From Lelliottia nimipressuralis (GTDB taxonomy: Bacteria > Pseudomonadota > Gammaproteobacteria > Enterobacterales > Enterobacteriaceae), in contig NZ_SOMG01000017.1 in assembly GCF_004402045.1 (NCBI RefSeq), positions 16,444 to 80,443 of the forward strand: DNA of 64,000 nucleotides, given 5' to 3'. The translations under genes were made by a program, and so were the position numbers. The notes beneath the pieces are model-generated. The model searched no databases, was not told where the DNA came from, and saw only the letters and a program-made list of their open reading frames with translations. Positions 9,522-18,957 of this stretch are shown here, one piece after another; within the stretch, counting starts at the first letter, position 1, and each line of letters begins with the position of its first letter.

Positions 9522-10652
9522 ATGATTCCATTTAACGCACCCCCCGTCGTCGGAACTGAACTCGACTATATGCAGTCTGCCATGGGCAGCGGCAAACTCT
9601 GCGGTGACGGCGGTTTTACCCGTCGCTGTCAGCAGTGGATGGAGCAGCGTTTTCGCAGTGCCAAAGTGCTGCTGACTCCGTCCTGTACGGCATCGCTGGA
9701 AATGGCGGCCCTGTTGTTGGATATCCAGCCCGGTGATGAAGTGATTATGCCGAGTTATACCTTCGTCTCCACGGCGAACGCGTTTGTCCTGCGCGGGGCG
9801 AAAATCGTCTTTGTGGATATCCGCCCGGATACCATGAACATTGATGAGACGCTGATTGAAGCGGCGATCACTGACAAAACGCGAGCGATTGTTCCGGTTC
9901 ACTACGCGGGCGTGGCCTGTGAAATGGACACCATCATGGCGCTCGCCAAAAAACATAACCTGTATGTGGTGGAAGATGCTGCGCAGGGTGTGATGTCCAC
10001 CTACAAGGGACGTGCGCTGGGTACCATCGGTCACATCGGCTGCTTTAGCTTCCACGAAACTAAAAACTACACCGCGGGTGGAGAAGGTGGTGCGACGCTG
10101 ATTAACGATCGCGCGCTGGTTGAGCGTGCGGAAGTGATCCGCGAAAAAGGCACCAACCGCAGCCAGTTCTTCCGCGGGCAGGTAGACAAATACACCTGGC
10201 GCGATATTGGCTCAAGCTATCTGATGGCGGATCTGCAGGCGGCGTACCTGTGGGCGCAGCTGGAAGCGGCGGAACGTATCAACCTTCAGCGTCTTTCCCT
10301 GTGGCAAACGTATTACGATGCGCTTGAGCCTCTGGCAAAAGCCGGGCGTATTGAACTGCCAACCATCCCGGCAGACTGCGTCCACAATGCCCACATGTTC
10401 TACATCAAGCTGCGCGATAACGACGACCGTAGCCAGCTCATCGCCTGGCTGAAAGAAGCCGAAATTATGGCGGTGTTCCACTATATCCCGCTGCATTCCA
10501 GTCCGGCCGGAGAAGCGTTTGGCACGTTTGCGGGTGAAGATCGCTACACTACCAAAGAAAGTGAGCGTTTGCTTCGCCTGCCACTGTTCTATAACCTCGC
10601 GCCAGTTAACCAGCGTACGGTGATCAATACCCTTCTGAGCTATTTCGGCTGA
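9522..10652 (+). CDS. wecE: dTDP-4-amino-4,6-dideoxygalactose transaminase WecE
   Basis: WecE is a PLP-dependent DegT/DnrJ/EryC1 aminotransferase that aminates dTDP-4-keto-6-deoxyglucose using glutamate. The 376-residue protein has the substrate/PLP motif EDAAQG (151-156) and the Schiff-base lysine in HETKNYTAGGEGG (Lys181). The ATG at 9522 restores the E. coli length; an upstream in-frame start at 9468 lies inside wecD and is not supported. Its substrate must come from RmlA/RmlB-type enzymes that are not in this cluster. Confidence 0.97.
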   Translation: MIPFNAPPVVGTELDYMQSAMGSGKLCGDGGFTRRCQQWMEQRFRSAKVLLTPSCTASLEMAALLLDIQPGDEVIMPSYTFVSTANAFVLRGAKIVFVDIRPDTMNIDETLIEAAITDKTRAIVPVHYAGVACEMDTIMALAKKHNLYVVEDAAQGVMSTYKGRALGTIGHIGCFSFHETKNYTAGGEGGATLINDRALVERAEVIREKGTNRSQFFRGQVDKYTWRDIGSSYLMADLQAAYLWAQLEAAERINLQRLSLWQTYYDALEPLAKAGRIELPTIPADCVHNAHMFYIKLRDNDDRSQLIAWLKEAEIMAVFHYIPLHSSPAGEAFGTFAGEDRYTTKESERLLRLPLFYNLAPVNQRTVINTLLSYFG

Positions 10653-10653
10653 T

Positions 10654-11904
10654 ATGTCTCTGGCAAAAGCATCGGTGTGGACCGCCGCGTCCACACTTGT
10701 AAAAATTGGCGCCGGTCTGCTGGTCGTCAAGCTGTTGGCCGTCTCCTTTGGCCCCTCCGGCGTGGGGCTGGCGGGTAATTTCCGCCAGCTTGTCACCGTC
10801 CTTGGCGTGCTGGCGGGTGCCGGTATCTTCAACGGCGTGACCAAATACGTTTCTCAGTACCATGATGATGCGGCTCAGCTTCGCAGGGTGGTGGGCACCT
10901 CTTCGGCGATGGTCACGGGTTTTTCGACCCTGATGGCGATAGTCTTTCTGCTGGCGGCGGCCCCCATCAGCCAGGGATTGTTCGGGCACACCCATTATCA
11001 GGGGCTGGTGCGTCTGGTTGCGTTGGTTCAGATGGGCATTGCCTGGGCTAACCTGCTGCTGGCGTTGATGAAAGGTTTTCGTGATGCTGCCGGGAACGCC
11101 CTTGCCTTAATCCTGGGCAGCGTCATTGGCGTTATTGCTTACTACTTCTGCTATCGCCTCGGTGGCTATGAAGGCGCGCTGCTCGGGCTGGCGCTGGTGC
11201 CGGCACTGGTTGTTGTTCCCGCGGCGCTTATGCTGATGCGTCGGGGCGTCATCCCGCTGAGCTACCTGAAACCGCAATGGGATAAGGTGCTTGCCAGCCA
11301 GCTGGGTAAATTTACCCTGATGGCGCTCATCACCTCCGTCACGCTACCTGTAGCCTACGTGATGATGCGAAACCTGCTGGCGGCGCATTATAGCTGGGAT
11401 GAAGTCGGGATCTGGCAGGGAGTAAGCAGCATTTCCGACGCCTACCTCCAGTTTATTACGGCTTCCTTTAGCGTTTATTTGCTGCCAACATTATCGCGTC
11501 TGACGTCGAGGCAGGATATCACCCGTGAGATTTTCCGATCTCTGCGCTTTGTGTTGCCGGCTGTTGCGGCTGCCAGCTTTACCGTCTGGTTATTGCGCGA
11601 TGTCGCCATCTGGCTGCTGTTCTCGGCGAAGTTCACCGCCATGCGCGATCTCTTTGCCTGGCAACTGGTGGGCGATGTGTTGAAAGTGGGTGCTTACGTT
11701 TTCGGCTATCTGGTGATTGCAAAAGCGTCCCTGCGGCTGTATATCCTGGCGGAAATTAGCCAGTTCGCATTACTGACCTCGTTCTCGCACTGGTTGATAC
11801 CCGCACACGGTGCGTTGGGGGCGGCTCAGGCCTACATGGCAACCTATATCGTTTATTTCGCTGCCTGTTGCGGCGTATTTTTATTGTGGCGTAAACGCGC
11901 ATGA
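10654..11904 (+). CDS. wzxE: Lipid III flippase WzxE
   Basis: WzxE is a MATE/PST-like polytopic membrane protein that flips the undecaprenyl-linked ECA trisaccharide (lipid III) across the inner membrane. The 416-residue sequence is hydrophobic throughout with about 12 predicted membrane helices, and it begins [20 protein letters not shown], as the family does. It starts 1 bp after wecE stops and overlaps wecF by 4 bp. Confidence 0.96.
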   Translation: MSLAKASVWTAASTLVKIGAGLLVVKLLAVSFGPSGVGLAGNFRQLVTVLGVLAGAGIFNGVTKYVSQYHDDAAQLRRVVGTSSAMVTGFSTLMAIVFLLAAAPISQGLFGHTHYQGLVRLVALVQMGIAWANLLLALMKGFRDAAGNALALILGSVIGVIAYYFCYRLGGYEGALLGLALVPALVVVPAALMLMRRGVIPLSYLKPQWDKVLASQLGKFTLMALITSVTLPVAYVMMRNLLAAHYSWDEVGIWQGVSSISDAYLQFITASFSVYLLPTLSRLTSRQDITREIFRSLRFVLPAVAAASFTVWLLRDVAIWLLFSAKFTAMRDLFAWQLVGDVLKVGAYVFGYLVIAKASLRLYILAEISQFALLTSFSHWLIPAHGALGAAQAYMATYIVYFAACCGVFLLWRKRA

Positions 11905-12980
11905 CTGCACTGATTCACATCCTGGGATCGGATATCCCACACCATAACCAGACCGTTTTGCGGTTCTTCAACGACGAGCTGGCATCGGGTAATCCTGATG
12001 CGCGTGAGTTTATGGTTGCAGGTCAGGATAAGGGCCTGAGTTCAGCATTTCCGACGCTGAAGATCAGCTTCTGGCCGGATAAGGCCACGCTGGCGAAAGC
12101 GGTCATTGCCAAAGCCAAAGCGGATCGTGAGCAACGATTCTTCTTTCACGGACAGTTTAATACCGGCCTGTGGCTGGGGCTTCTCAGCGGGGGAATCAAG
12201 CCTTCCCAGTGTAGCTGGCATATCTGGGGAGCCGATCTCTACGAAGTCTCCCGCGGCTGGAAATTCCGTCTTTTCTATCCGCTGCGCCGTATGGCACAGG
12301 GAAGGGTGGGCTGTGTTTTTGCTACCCGTGGCGATCTCAACTATTTTGCGAAGCAGCACCCGAACGTGCGCGGCGAATTACTCTATTTCCCAACCCGCAT
12401 GGATCCGTCGCTAAACGCCATGGCGAATGACGCGGTGCGTGAAGGCAAGCTGACGATCCTGGTGGGGAATTCCGGCGATCGCAGTAACGAACATGTGGCA
12501 GCGCTCAGAGCGGTGCATCAGCAGTTTGGCGACACGGTGAACGTGGTGGTGCCGATGGGCTATCCCGCCAATAATGACGCCTACATTGATGAGGTTAGCC
12601 ATCAGGGGCTTGCGTTATTCAGCGCGGATAATTTGCATATTCTGCGGGATAAGCTGGAATTTGATGAGTATCTCGCGCTGCTGAGAAAATGCGACCTCGG
12701 GTATTTCATCTTTGCCCGTCAGCAGGGCATTGGCACACTTTGCTTGCTTATTCAGGCAGGGATCCCTTGCGTGCTAAACCGCGACAACCCGTTCTGGCAG
12801 GATATGGCCGAACAGCATCTTCCGGTGCTGTTCACCACCGATGTGCTCAATGAAGAGGTTGTTCGGGAAGCACAGCGACAGCTGGCGCTGGTGGATAAAA
12901 ATTCCATCGACTTCTTTAGCCCGAATTACCTCACGCCGTGGCACCGTGCGCTGCGTATCGCTGCAGGAGACAAAGCATGA
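11901..12980 (+). CDS. wecF: TDP-Fuc4NAc:lipid II Fuc4NAc transferase WecF
   Basis: WecF (glycosyltransferase family 56) adds Fuc4NAc to lipid II, completing the ECA trisaccharide repeat. The 359-residue protein begins [16 protein letters not shown] and contains the segment [12 protein letters not shown] and the C-terminal [19 protein letters not shown] region typical of the family. ATGA overlaps couple it to wzxE before and wzyE after. Length equals E. coli WecF. Confidence 0.96.
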   Translation: MTALIHILGSDIPHHNQTVLRFFNDELASGNPDAREFMVAGQDKGLSSAFPTLKISFWPDKATLAKAVIAKAKADREQRFFFHGQFNTGLWLGLLSGGIKPSQCSWHIWGADLYEVSRGWKFRLFYPLRRMAQGRVGCVFATRGDLNYFAKQHPNVRGELLYFPTRMDPSLNAMANDAVREGKLTILVGNSGDRSNEHVAALRAVHQQFGDTVNVVVPMGYPANNDAYIDEVSHQGLALFSADNLHILRDKLEFDEYLALLRKCDLGYFIFARQQGIGTLCLLIQAGIPCVLNRDNPFWQDMAEQHLPVLFTTDVLNEEVVREAQRQLALVDKNSIDFFSPNYLTPWHRALRIAAGDKA

Positions 12981-14329
12981 GCCAGTTGCAATTCAGCGGG
13001 TTGCTGGTCGTTTGGCTCTTGAGCACCCTGTTTATCGCCACGCTCACCTGGTTCGAATTCCGCCGAGTACGTTTCAACTTTAACGTGTTCTTCTCGTTAT
13101 TGTTTCTGCTGACGTTCTTTTTTGGTTTCCCGCTGACCAGCATTCTGGTCTTCCGTTTTGACGTGAGCGTCGCGCCCCCGGAAATTCTGCTCCAGGCACT
13201 TCTGGCAGCGACCTGCTTCTATGCGGTGTACTACGTCACCTATAAAACGCGTCTGCGTTCCGTGCAGGCTGCCGCGCCGCGTCGGGCGCTTTTTACCATG
13301 AATCGAGTGGAGACCCACCTGACATGGGTGATGTTGATGACGATTGCCCTGGTCAGTGTCGGCATCTTCTTCATGCATAACGGCTTCCTGCTGTTCAAGC
13401 TCCACTCCTACAGCCAGATTTTTTCTGCCGAAGTCTCGGGCGTGGCGCTTAAGCGGTTCTTCTACTTCTTCATCCCGGCGATGCTGGTGATCTTCTTCCT
13501 GCGCCAGGACAGCAAAGCGTGGCTGTTCTTCCTGGTCAGCACCGTCGCGTTTGGCATCCTGACCTACATGATTGTGGGCGGTACGCGCGCCAATATCATC
13601 ATCGCCTTCGCCATCTTCCTGTTTATCGGCATCATCCGCGGCTGGATCTCGCTGTGGATGCTGGTTGCGGCCGGGGTGTTTGGCATTGTGGGGATGTTCT
13701 GGCTGGCGCTGAAGCGATATGGAATGAACGTGGCAGGTGACGAGGCGTTTTACACGTTCCTTTACCTCACGCGCGATACATTCTCGCCGTGGGAAAACCT
13801 GGCATTACTGCTGCAAAATTACGACAAGATTGATTTCCAGGGGCTGGCGCCGATTGTTCGCGACTTCTACGTCTTTATCCCTTCCTGGCTATGGCCTGAC
13901 CGGCCTGGCGTGGTGCTGAATACGGCGAACTACTTTACCTGGGAAGTGCTGAACAACCATTCCGGTCTGGCAATCTCCCCTACGCTTATCGGTTCACTGG
14001 TGGTTATGGGGGGGGCGTGGTTCATTTTGCCCGGGGCGGTTGCCGTGGGGTTGATTATTAAGTGGTTCGACTGGCTTTACCTGCGCGGCAACGAAGAGAC
14101 TAATCGCTACAAAGCGGCCATTTTGCACAGCTTCTGCTTTGGTGCCATTTTCAATATGATCGTTCTGGCGCGTGAAGGACTGGATTCGTTCGTATCACGC
14201 GTGGTGTTCTTTATGGTCGTTTTCGGCGTCTGCCTGTTGCTGGCCAAACTGTTGTACTGGCTGTTTGACAGCGCAGGGCTTGTGCACAAGCGCGAGCGAC
14301 AGGGCAGCACATCGCTGTCGCAAGTCTGA
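12977..14329 (+). CDS. wzyE: ECA polymerase WzyE
   Basis: WzyE polymerises ECA repeat units on the periplasmic face. The 450-residue protein is strongly hydrophobic with about 11-12 membrane segments and has the conserved stretch [14 protein letters not shown] and the periplasmic region around [12 protein letters not shown]. The ATG at 12977 lies in the 4-bp overlap with wecF and gives the E. coli length; an in-frame ATG at 12938 lies inside wecF. It is followed by wecG after 12 bp. Confidence 0.96.
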   Translation: MSQLQFSGLLVVWLLSTLFIATLTWFEFRRVRFNFNVFFSLLFLLTFFFGFPLTSILVFRFDVSVAPPEILLQALLAATCFYAVYYVTYKTRLRSVQAAAPRRALFTMNRVETHLTWVMLMTIALVSVGIFFMHNGFLLFKLHSYSQIFSAEVSGVALKRFFYFFIPAMLVIFFLRQDSKAWLFFLVSTVAFGILTYMIVGGTRANIIIAFAIFLFIGIIRGWISLWMLVAAGVFGIVGMFWLALKRYGMNVAGDEAFYTFLYLTRDTFSPWENLALLLQNYDKIDFQGLAPIVRDFYVFIPSWLWPDRPGVVLNTANYFTWEVLNNHSGLAISPTLIGSLVVMGGAWFILPGAVAVGLIIKWFDWLYLRGNEETNRYKAAILHSFCFGAIFNMIVLAREGLDSFVSRVVFFMVVFGVCLLLAKLLYWLFDSAGLVHKRERQGSTSLSQV

Positions 14330-14341
14330 GTAAGGATAGTA

Positions 14342-15082
14342 ATGACTGATAACATTTCTGCACCGCGCTATGCGCTACGTGGTCTGCAGCTTATTGGCTG
14401 GCGCGACATGCAGCACGCGCTGGATTTTCTGTTCGCCGACGGCCAGATGAAATCCGGCACGCTGGTCGCCATCAATGCGGAAAAGATGCTGGCGGTGGAA
14501 GATAACGCCGAGGTCAAAAGCCTGATAGAAGCGGCTGAATTCAAATACGCGGACGGGATCAGCGTGGTCCGCTCTATCCGTAAAAAGTTTCCTGATGCTA
14601 ATGTTTCCCGCGTGGCGGGTGCCGATCTCTGGGAGCAGCTCATGGCTCGCGCAGGCGCGCAGGGCACGCCAGTGTTCCTGATTGGTGGGAAGCCAGAGAT
14701 ACTGGCTCAGACTGAGGAGAAACTGCGTCGTCAATGGAATGTTAATATTGTCGGCAGCCAGGATGGTTACTTCAAACCTGAAGATCGGCTGGCGCTGTTT
14801 GAGCGCGTTCGTGACAGCGGGGCGAAAATTGTCACCGTGGCGATGGGCTCCCCGCGCCAGGAGATCCTGATGCGTGACTGCCGTCAGGTTTGTCCGGATG
14901 CTCTCTATATGGGCGTCGGCGGCACGTACGACGTCTTTACCGGCCACGTTAAGCGCGCGCCGAAGGTTTGGCAAAATCTGGGGCTGGAGTGGCTGTATCG
15001 CCTGTTATCGCAACCGACGCGTATTAAACGACAGATCCGTCTGCTTCGCTACCTCGCCTGGCATTACACCGGAAAAATGTAA
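14342..15082 (+). CDS. wecG: UDP-ManNAcA:lipid I ManNAcA transferase WecG
   Basis: WecG (RffM), glycosyltransferase family 26 (WecG/TagA/CpsF), adds ManNAcA to GlcNAc-PP-undecaprenol to make lipid II. The 246-residue protein has family motifs NAEKML (residues ~42-47), [25 protein letters not shown] and [14 protein letters not shown]. An AAGGA sequence precedes the ATG. It is the last gene of the wec operon; no strong intrinsic terminator follows before yifK. Confidence 0.96.
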   Translation: MTDNISAPRYALRGLQLIGWRDMQHALDFLFADGQMKSGTLVAINAEKMLAVEDNAEVKSLIEAAEFKYADGISVVRSIRKKFPDANVSRVAGADLWEQLMARAGAQGTPVFLIGGKPEILAQTEEKLRRQWNVNIVGSQDGYFKPEDRLALFERVRDSGAKIVTVAMGSPRQEILMRDCRQVCPDALYMGVGGTYDVFTGHVKRAPKVWQNLGLEWLYRLLSQPTRIKRQIRLLRYLAWHYTGKM

Positions 15083-15279
15083 TCAAAATGTAGCGCGATA
15101 TGCTATTCGCGCTGCAACTCGCCTGCAAAACTGCTGATAATCTGTGCAATGCATTCATTTTTTTAATGCATCGTTTGCCATTTGGCAGATTTTAAGAAAC
15201 CATTCGCACCGTATTTTAGTACCCCTAAAAAACAATACCCGGTCTTAAGCCGGGAAACAGCAAACACAATCGAGGATCT
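15083..15279 (+). promoter_or_regulatory. wecG-yifK intergenic control region
   Basis: This 197-bp AT-rich gap contains ATGCATT (15149-15155) and AATGCAT (15165-15171) as an inverted repeat flanking a T-run. It ends in a 5' UTR with CCCGG/CCGGG arms and the CA-rich stretch CAGCAAACACAATC before the GAGGATCT ribosome binding site. In Salmonella and E. coli yifK is controlled by Lrp and by the sRNA GcvB, which pairs with CA-rich leaders. The assignment here is by analogy. Confidence 0.4.
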
Positions 15280-16665
15280 ATGGCAGAGAAAAAACCGGAG
15301 CTACAGCGTGGGCTGGAAGCTCGTCATATTGAACTGATAGCGCTGGGCGGCACTATCGGCGTGGGCCTGTTTATGGGCTCTGCAAGCACGCTCAAATGGG
15401 CAGGCCCTTCCGTATTACTGGCGTACATTATCGCCGGGTTGTTTGTTTTCTTCATCATGCGTTCCATGGGCGAAATGCTCTTCCTGGAACCGGTAACCGG
15501 CTCCTTTGCCGTTTACGCGCATCGTTATATGAGCCCGTTCTTCGGCTACCTGACGGCCTGGTCATACTGGTTTATGTGGATGGCGGTGGGTATCTCTGAG
15601 ATCACCGCGATAGGGGTCTACGTCCAGTTCTGGTTCCCGGACATGGTTCAGTGGATACCCGCGCTGATTGCCGTGGGGCTGGTGGCGCTGGCAAACCTGG
15701 CAGCCGTGCGTCTTTATGGTGAAATCGAGTTCTGGTTTGCGATGATCAAAGTCACCACCATCATCGTGATGATTGTCGTCGGCCTGGGCGTGATTTTCTT
15801 CGGCTTTGGCAACGGTGGACATGCAATCGGCTTTGGTAACCTGACCGAAAACGGCGGTTTCTTCGCCGGCGGCTGGAAGGGCTTCCTGACGGCGCTGTGT
15901 ATCGTTGTGGCCTCGTATCAGGGCGTGGAGCTGATCGGCATTACCGCCGGTGAGGCGAAAAACCCGCAGGTTACGCTGCGTAGCGCGGTGGGCAAAGTGC
16001 TGTGGCGTATTCTGATTTTCTATGTGGGCGCGATCTTCGTCATCGTGACTATCTTCCCATGGAACGAAATTGGCACGACGGGGAGCCCGTTTGTTTTAAC
16101 CTTCGCCAAAATTGGTATCACGGCGGCGGCGGGTATCATCAACTTTGTGGTCCTTACGGCAGCGTTGTCAGGCTGTAACAGCGGAATGTACAGCTGCGGG
16201 CGTATGCTCTATGCGCTCTCGAAGAATAACCAGCTGCCTGCAGCGATGAGCAGAGTCTCACGTGTCGGCGTTCCTGTTGCGGGTGTAGCAGTATCCATTG
16301 TGATCCTGCTGATTGGCTCTTGCCTGAATTACATCATTCCTAATCCGCAGCGCGTGTTCGTTTACGTCTATAGCGCCAGCGTACTGCCGGGCATGGTGCC
16401 GTGGTTTGTGATCCTCATCAGCCAGCTGCGTTTCCGTCATGCGCATAAAAAGGCGATTGAAAGCCATCCGTTCCGGTCAATTCTGTTCCCCTATGCGAAC
16501 TATTTGACGATGGCGTTCCTGATTTGCGTATTAATCGGAATGTACTTTAATGAAGATACCCGCATGTCGCTGTTTGTCGGGGTGATCTTCCTGGCGGCAG
16601 TGACGGCTGCTTATAAGCTTTTTGGCCTGGGTCGCCGTGCCACCACGCAGAAAGTGGAGGAATAA
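15280..16665 (+). CDS. yifK: Amino-acid permease YifK (APC family; threonine/serine transporter ThrP)
   Basis: The 461-residue protein is an amino acid-polyamine-organocation (APC) permease with 12 membrane helices. The family signature [20 protein letters not shown] spans residues ~10-29, and the segment [19 protein letters not shown] ([14 protein letters not shown]) is in the middle. It is very similar to E. coli YifK, for which proton-coupled threonine/serine uptake has been reported (name ThrP). Good ribosome site GAGG 7 nt upstream. It sits alone between the wec operon and the tRNA operon. Confidence 0.93.
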   Translation: MAEKKPELQRGLEARHIELIALGGTIGVGLFMGSASTLKWAGPSVLLAYIIAGLFVFFIMRSMGEMLFLEPVTGSFAVYAHRYMSPFFGYLTAWSYWFMWMAVGISEITAIGVYVQFWFPDMVQWIPALIAVGLVALANLAAVRLYGEIEFWFAMIKVTTIIVMIVVGLGVIFFGFGNGGHAIGFGNLTENGGFFAGGWKGFLTALCIVVASYQGVELIGITAGEAKNPQVTLRSAVGKVLWRILIFYVGAIFVIVTIFPWNEIGTTGSPFVLTFAKIGITAAAGIINFVVLTAALSGCNSGMYSCGRMLYALSKNNQLPAAMSRVSRVGVPVAGVAVSIVILLIGSCLNYIIPNPQRVFVYVYSASVLPGMVPWFVILISQLRFRHAHKKAIESHPFRSILFPYANYLTMAFLICVLIGMYFNEDTRMSLFVGVIFLAAVTAAYKLFGLGRRATTQKVEE

Positions 16666-16717
16666 GCGGCAAAATGTGCAAACCATAACCAAACGCGCAT
16701 TTTTTTCAAAAAAGCAC

Positions 16718-16746
16718 TAGACAGCGGGGACGGAGGTACGTAATAT
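16718..16746 (+). promoter_or_regulatory. Promoter of the argX-hisR-leuT-proM tRNA operon
   Basis: TAGACA (16718-16723) and TAATAT (16741-16746) are separated by 17 bp and followed by a GC-rich discriminator (CCAGCCCCGC), typical of stringently controlled stable-RNA promoters. It lies 22 bp before the first tRNA. Confidence 0.7.
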
Positions 16747-16767
16747 CCAGCCCCGCAACGGCGCTAA

Positions 16768-16844
<77 letters not shown>

Positions 16845-16907
16845 TTTACCCGGTGCTAGAGCTGCGGTGGTCTGAGAAGTAGTCAGTACCGCGTGAAAGA
16901 ATACAGT

Positions 16908-16984
16908 GGTGGCTATAGCTCAGTTGGTAGAGCCCTGGATTGTGATTCCAGTTGTCGTGGGTTCGAATCCCATTAGCCACCCCA
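16908..16984 (+). tRNA. hisR: tRNA-His (anticodon GTG)
   Basis: A 77-nt tRNA including the extra 5' G-1 typical of tRNA-His, with acceptor GTGGCTA pairing to TAGCCAC. The anticodon loop ATTGTGATT-type sequence gives GTG at 16942-16944. CCA is encoded. Confidence 0.98.
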
Positions 16985-17005
16985 TTATTGAAAGAGTTGT
17001 GAATT

Positions 17006-17091
17006 GCGAAGGTGGCGGAATTGGTAGACGCGCTAGCTTCAGGTGTTAGTGTCCTTTGGATGTGGGGGTTCGAGTCCCCCCCCTCGCACCA
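17006..17091 (+). tRNA. leuT: tRNA-Leu (anticodon CAG)
   Basis: An 86-nt class II tRNA with a long variable arm (about TGTCCTTTGGATG) and anticodon CAG at 17040-17042, reading CUG. The acceptor has an A-C mismatch at position 5-68, which also occurs in the E. coli tRNA-Leu(CAG) sequence as I recall it. CCA is encoded. The variable arm loop is one base shorter than in E. coli. Confidence 0.98.
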
Positions 17092-17138
17092 CGACTTTTA
17101 AAATGAATTGAACTAAAAATTCAAAAAAAGCAGTACAT

Positions 17139-17215
17139 CGGCGAGTAGCGCAGCTTGGTAGCGCAACTGGTTTGGGACCAGTGGGTCGGAGGTTCGAATC
17201 CTCTCTCGCCGACCA
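17139..17215 (+). tRNA. proM: tRNA-Pro (anticodon TGG)
   Basis: A 77-nt tRNA with acceptor CGGCGAG pairing to CTCGCCG and loop TTTGGGA giving anticodon TGG at 17173-17175. CCA is encoded. Last tRNA of the operon, followed directly by a terminator. Confidence 0.98.
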
Positions 17216-17221
17216 ATTTTG

Positions 17222-17246
17222 AACCCCGCTTCGGCGGGGTTTTTTG
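17222..17246 (+). terminator. Intrinsic terminator of the tRNA operon
   Basis: AACCCCGC (17222-17229), loop TTCG, GCGGGGTT (17234-17241), followed by a T-run. It starts 6 bp after the CCA end of tRNA-Pro. Confidence 0.93.
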
Positions 17247-17267
17247 TTTTCTGCGACTTCTCATCCC

Positions 17268-17285
17268 TGTAGTGATTCCCCGACA
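17268..17285 (+). promoter_or_regulatory. Candidate GlrR binding site 1 upstream of glmZ
   Basis: TGTA-N10-GACA fits the GlrR (YfhA) consensus TGTC-N10-GACA with one mismatch. It is the most distal of three such sites in the region upstream of glmZ. Confidence 0.5.
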
Positions 17286-17299
17286 GCGCCCTGTTTCAT

Positions 17300-17317
17300 T
17301 GTCGCGATTCAGCGACA
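17300..17317 (+). promoter_or_regulatory. Candidate GlrR binding site 2 upstream of glmZ
   Basis: TGTCGCGATTCAGCGACA is an exact match to TGTC-N10-GACA. It lies about 187 bp upstream of the sigma-54 element, a normal distance for an enhancer-binding protein. Confidence 0.7.
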
Positions 17318-17319
17318 TA

Positions 17320-17332
17320 TAACCAATTGAAA
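17320..17332 (-). promoter_or_regulatory. Candidate IHF site
   Basis: TAACCAATTGAAA matches the reverse complement of the IHF core WATCAANNNNTTR with one mismatch and lies in an AT-rich stretch. A second one-mismatch candidate, TATCGATACGTTG, is at 17393-17405. IHF bending would fit sigma-54 activation by GlrR. Confidence 0.3.
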
Positions 17333-17362
17333 ATAAAAGCATTAATTATCCGTGGGTTTTGC

Positions 17363-17380
17363 TGTCTCCTCCTGGCGACA
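17363..17380 (+). promoter_or_regulatory. Candidate GlrR binding site 3 upstream of glmZ
   Basis: TGTCTCCTCCTGGCGACA is a second exact match to TGTC-N10-GACA, 124 bp upstream of the sigma-54 element. Confidence 0.7.
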
Positions 17381-17486
17381 TATTTCTGCATTTATCGATA
17401 CGTTGTAGAGCTTAAGACGGTGCTTAACAGCATAATTTCCTTTTATCTTAAAATGTTGCGTCATGTAAAACTTCTGGATGTCATGT

Positions 17487-17509
17487 TGGCACGTTACGTG
17501 CAATAATAT
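17487..17509 (+). promoter_or_regulatory. Overlapping sigma-54 and sigma-70 promoter of glmZ
   Basis: TGGCACGTTACGTGCAA (17487-17503) matches the sigma-54 -24/-12 consensus TGGCACG-N4-TTGCW with one change, GG and GC being 10 bp apart as required. A sigma-70-like -10, TAATAT (17504-17509), overlaps its downstream edge. The GlmZ 5' end at 17514 is 12-13 nt after the GC dinucleotide. Confidence 0.7.
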
Positions 17510-17513
17510 ACGC

Positions 17514-17717
17514 GTAGATGCTCATTCCATCTCTTATGTTCGCCTTAGTGCCTCATAAACTCAGGAATGACGCAGAGCCATTTACGGTGCTTATCGTCCA
17601 CTGACAGATGTCGCTTCGGCCTCATCAGACACCATGGACACAACGTTGAGTGAAGCACCAAATATGTTGTCTTACAGACCTGTTTTAACGCCTGCTTTTA
17701 TAGCAGGCGTTTTTTTA
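17514..17717 (+). ncRNA. glmZ: Small regulatory RNA GlmZ
   Basis: GlmZ is the Hfq-binding sRNA that pairs with the glmS leader and activates glucosamine-6-phosphate synthase; it is cleaved via RapZ/RNase E, and GlmY counteracts this. The sequence starts GTAGATGCTCATTCCATCTC and keeps the central CATGGACACAACGTTGAG block and the GTTGTC...ACAGACCTG glmS-pairing region, and is closely similar to E. coli GlmZ as I recall it. It ends in a terminator, at about 204 nt versus 207 in E. coli. It lies just before the hem operon end as in E. coli, but here next to the tRNA operon because aslBA is missing. Confidence 0.96.
17687..17717 (+). terminator. Intrinsic terminator of glmZ
   Basis: AACGCCTGC (17687-17695), short loop TTTTATA, GCAGGCGTT (17703-17711), then a T-run. 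It forms the 3' end of the sRNA. Confidence 0.95.
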
Positions 17718-17724
17718 TGGGCGT

Positions 17725-17750
17725 AAAAAAGGAGGCCATTTGGCCTCCTG
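17725..17750 (-). terminator. Intrinsic terminator of the hemCDXY operon
   Basis: On the minus strand AGGAGGCC-AAAT-GGCCTCCT is followed by a T-run (plus-strand A-run 17725-17729). It begins 6 bp after the hemY stop. Confidence 0.92.
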
Positions 17751-17755
17751 ATTAA

Positions 17756-18955
17756 TTACTGCTGCGTACCGTTATTTTGCAGCGTCAACAGCAACCCATC
17801 ACGCCGCATGGCGGCCGCCTCTTCCGGCTTATGCTGCTTGTCCAGCGCATCGGCAAGCCACGCGTAGTCAAAGGCATCCGGACGCTGCTTCAGCGCCGCG
17901 CGGAAGGCGAGGCTCGCCTCCTGCCATTCACCGTGCTTCATCAGCGACTGACCGAGTGTGCTCCACAGCAACGGTCGGTCACCGACGGTTTTAATCTGCT
18001 GACGCAGCACTTTCTCGACTTGCTCAGGGTTGTTGGTTTTCAGACGCGGGATCACCATCACCAGACGATCGTCGTACTGGCGCTTCAGACCGTCGAGGAG
18101 AATCTCCTGCGCAGTGTCGTGATCGTCACATTCAATCAGATGTTCCGCCATCGCCACCTGCAGAGGAACCTGCTGGCGCGTTTTACGGCTCTGATTTTTC
18201 CACCACGTTTTCAGACCGTCGCTGCCCAGGTCGGCACGCGCCTGATCCATCAGGCCAATCCACGCCAGACGCTGAAGCTCATCACGATGTTCATCATCAC
18301 CGACCTCGGCCTTCGCCATCGACGGAATGATGTCCAGCAGCGAGCCCCACGCGCCGGTACGAATATAGGCCTGCTCGGCAAGACGCAGCACTTCCGGATG
18401 ACGTGGCGCGACTTCCAGCAGGCGGTCGATGCCGTGGCGAGCCGCGTGATCCTCATTGCGCGCCAGCTGCAGACGAACGCGCGTAATTTCCACCGGAATC
18501 GGATCGCCATGCGCCAGCTCTGCCGCCCGTTCCAGGTGCTGATTGGCGCGTGCTTCGTCACCGCGCTGCTGCGCCGCTTCAGCAGCCAGCAGATAGTTCA
18601 CCACCGGCTGTTCGGCATGATCGGCGTTTTTCGACATCAGCTTTTCAACCTGCTGATAGTCACCCTCGGCGAGCTTAAGCAGAGCCTGTTCGGTCTGTTT
18701 GCGGGCGCGGCGGCGCTTACGGCCAACGAACCAGCCGCGCGTATGGGCACCGGTGCGGAAAATACGGCGCAGGATCCACTCCAGAACAAACAGCACCACC
18801 ACGCCGAGGATCAGAATGATCACTAAGCCCGTAACGCTGGTTTCGATGTTGTAGTTATCGGTCTGGATCAGCACATAGCCTTGATGGCCCGCGAGCATCG
18901 GCCCCAGGACGATCCCGGCGATCAGCAGGATAAAGAGTAAGAGGACTTTTAGCAT
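17756..18955 (-). CDS. hemY: HemY, TPR-containing protoheme biosynthesis-associated membrane protein
   Basis: The 399-residue protein has two N-terminal membrane helices (about 3-22 and 41-60), then a cytoplasmic region of tetratricopeptide repeats, as in E. coli HemY (398). It is the last gene of hemCDXY. Its biochemical role is not settled; it is not the protoporphyrinogen oxidase called HemY in Gram-positives. It starts 2 bp after the hemX stop. Terminated by the hairpin at 17725-17750. Confidence 0.95.
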   Translation of the reverse strand: MLKVLLLFILLIAGIVLGPMLAGHQGYVLIQTDNYNIETSVTGLVIILILGVVVLFVLEWILRRIFRTGAHTRGWFVGRKRRRARKQTEQALLKLAEGDYQQVEKLMSKNADHAEQPVVNYLLAAEAAQQRGDEARANQHLERAAELAHGDPIPVEITRVRLQLARNEDHAARHGIDRLLEVAPRHPEVLRLAEQAYIRTGAWGSLLDIIPSMAKAEVGDDEHRDELQRLAWIGLMDQARADLGSDGLKTWWKNQSRKTRQQVPLQVAMAEHLIECDDHDTAQEILLDGLKRQYDDRLVMVIPRLKTNNPEQVEKVLRQQIKTVGDRPLLWSTLGQSLMKHGEWQEASLAFRAALKQRPDAFDYAWLADALDKQHKPEEAAAMRRDGLLLTLQNNGTQQ

Positions 18956-18957
18956 CG

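Noticed and set aside
17121..17342. 73-codon minus-strand frame across tRNA-Pro and its terminator (GERGFEPPTHWSQTSCATKLRY)
   Set aside because: This is the classic spurious product of an antisense read through tRNA-Pro; it appears in many databases as a false protein.
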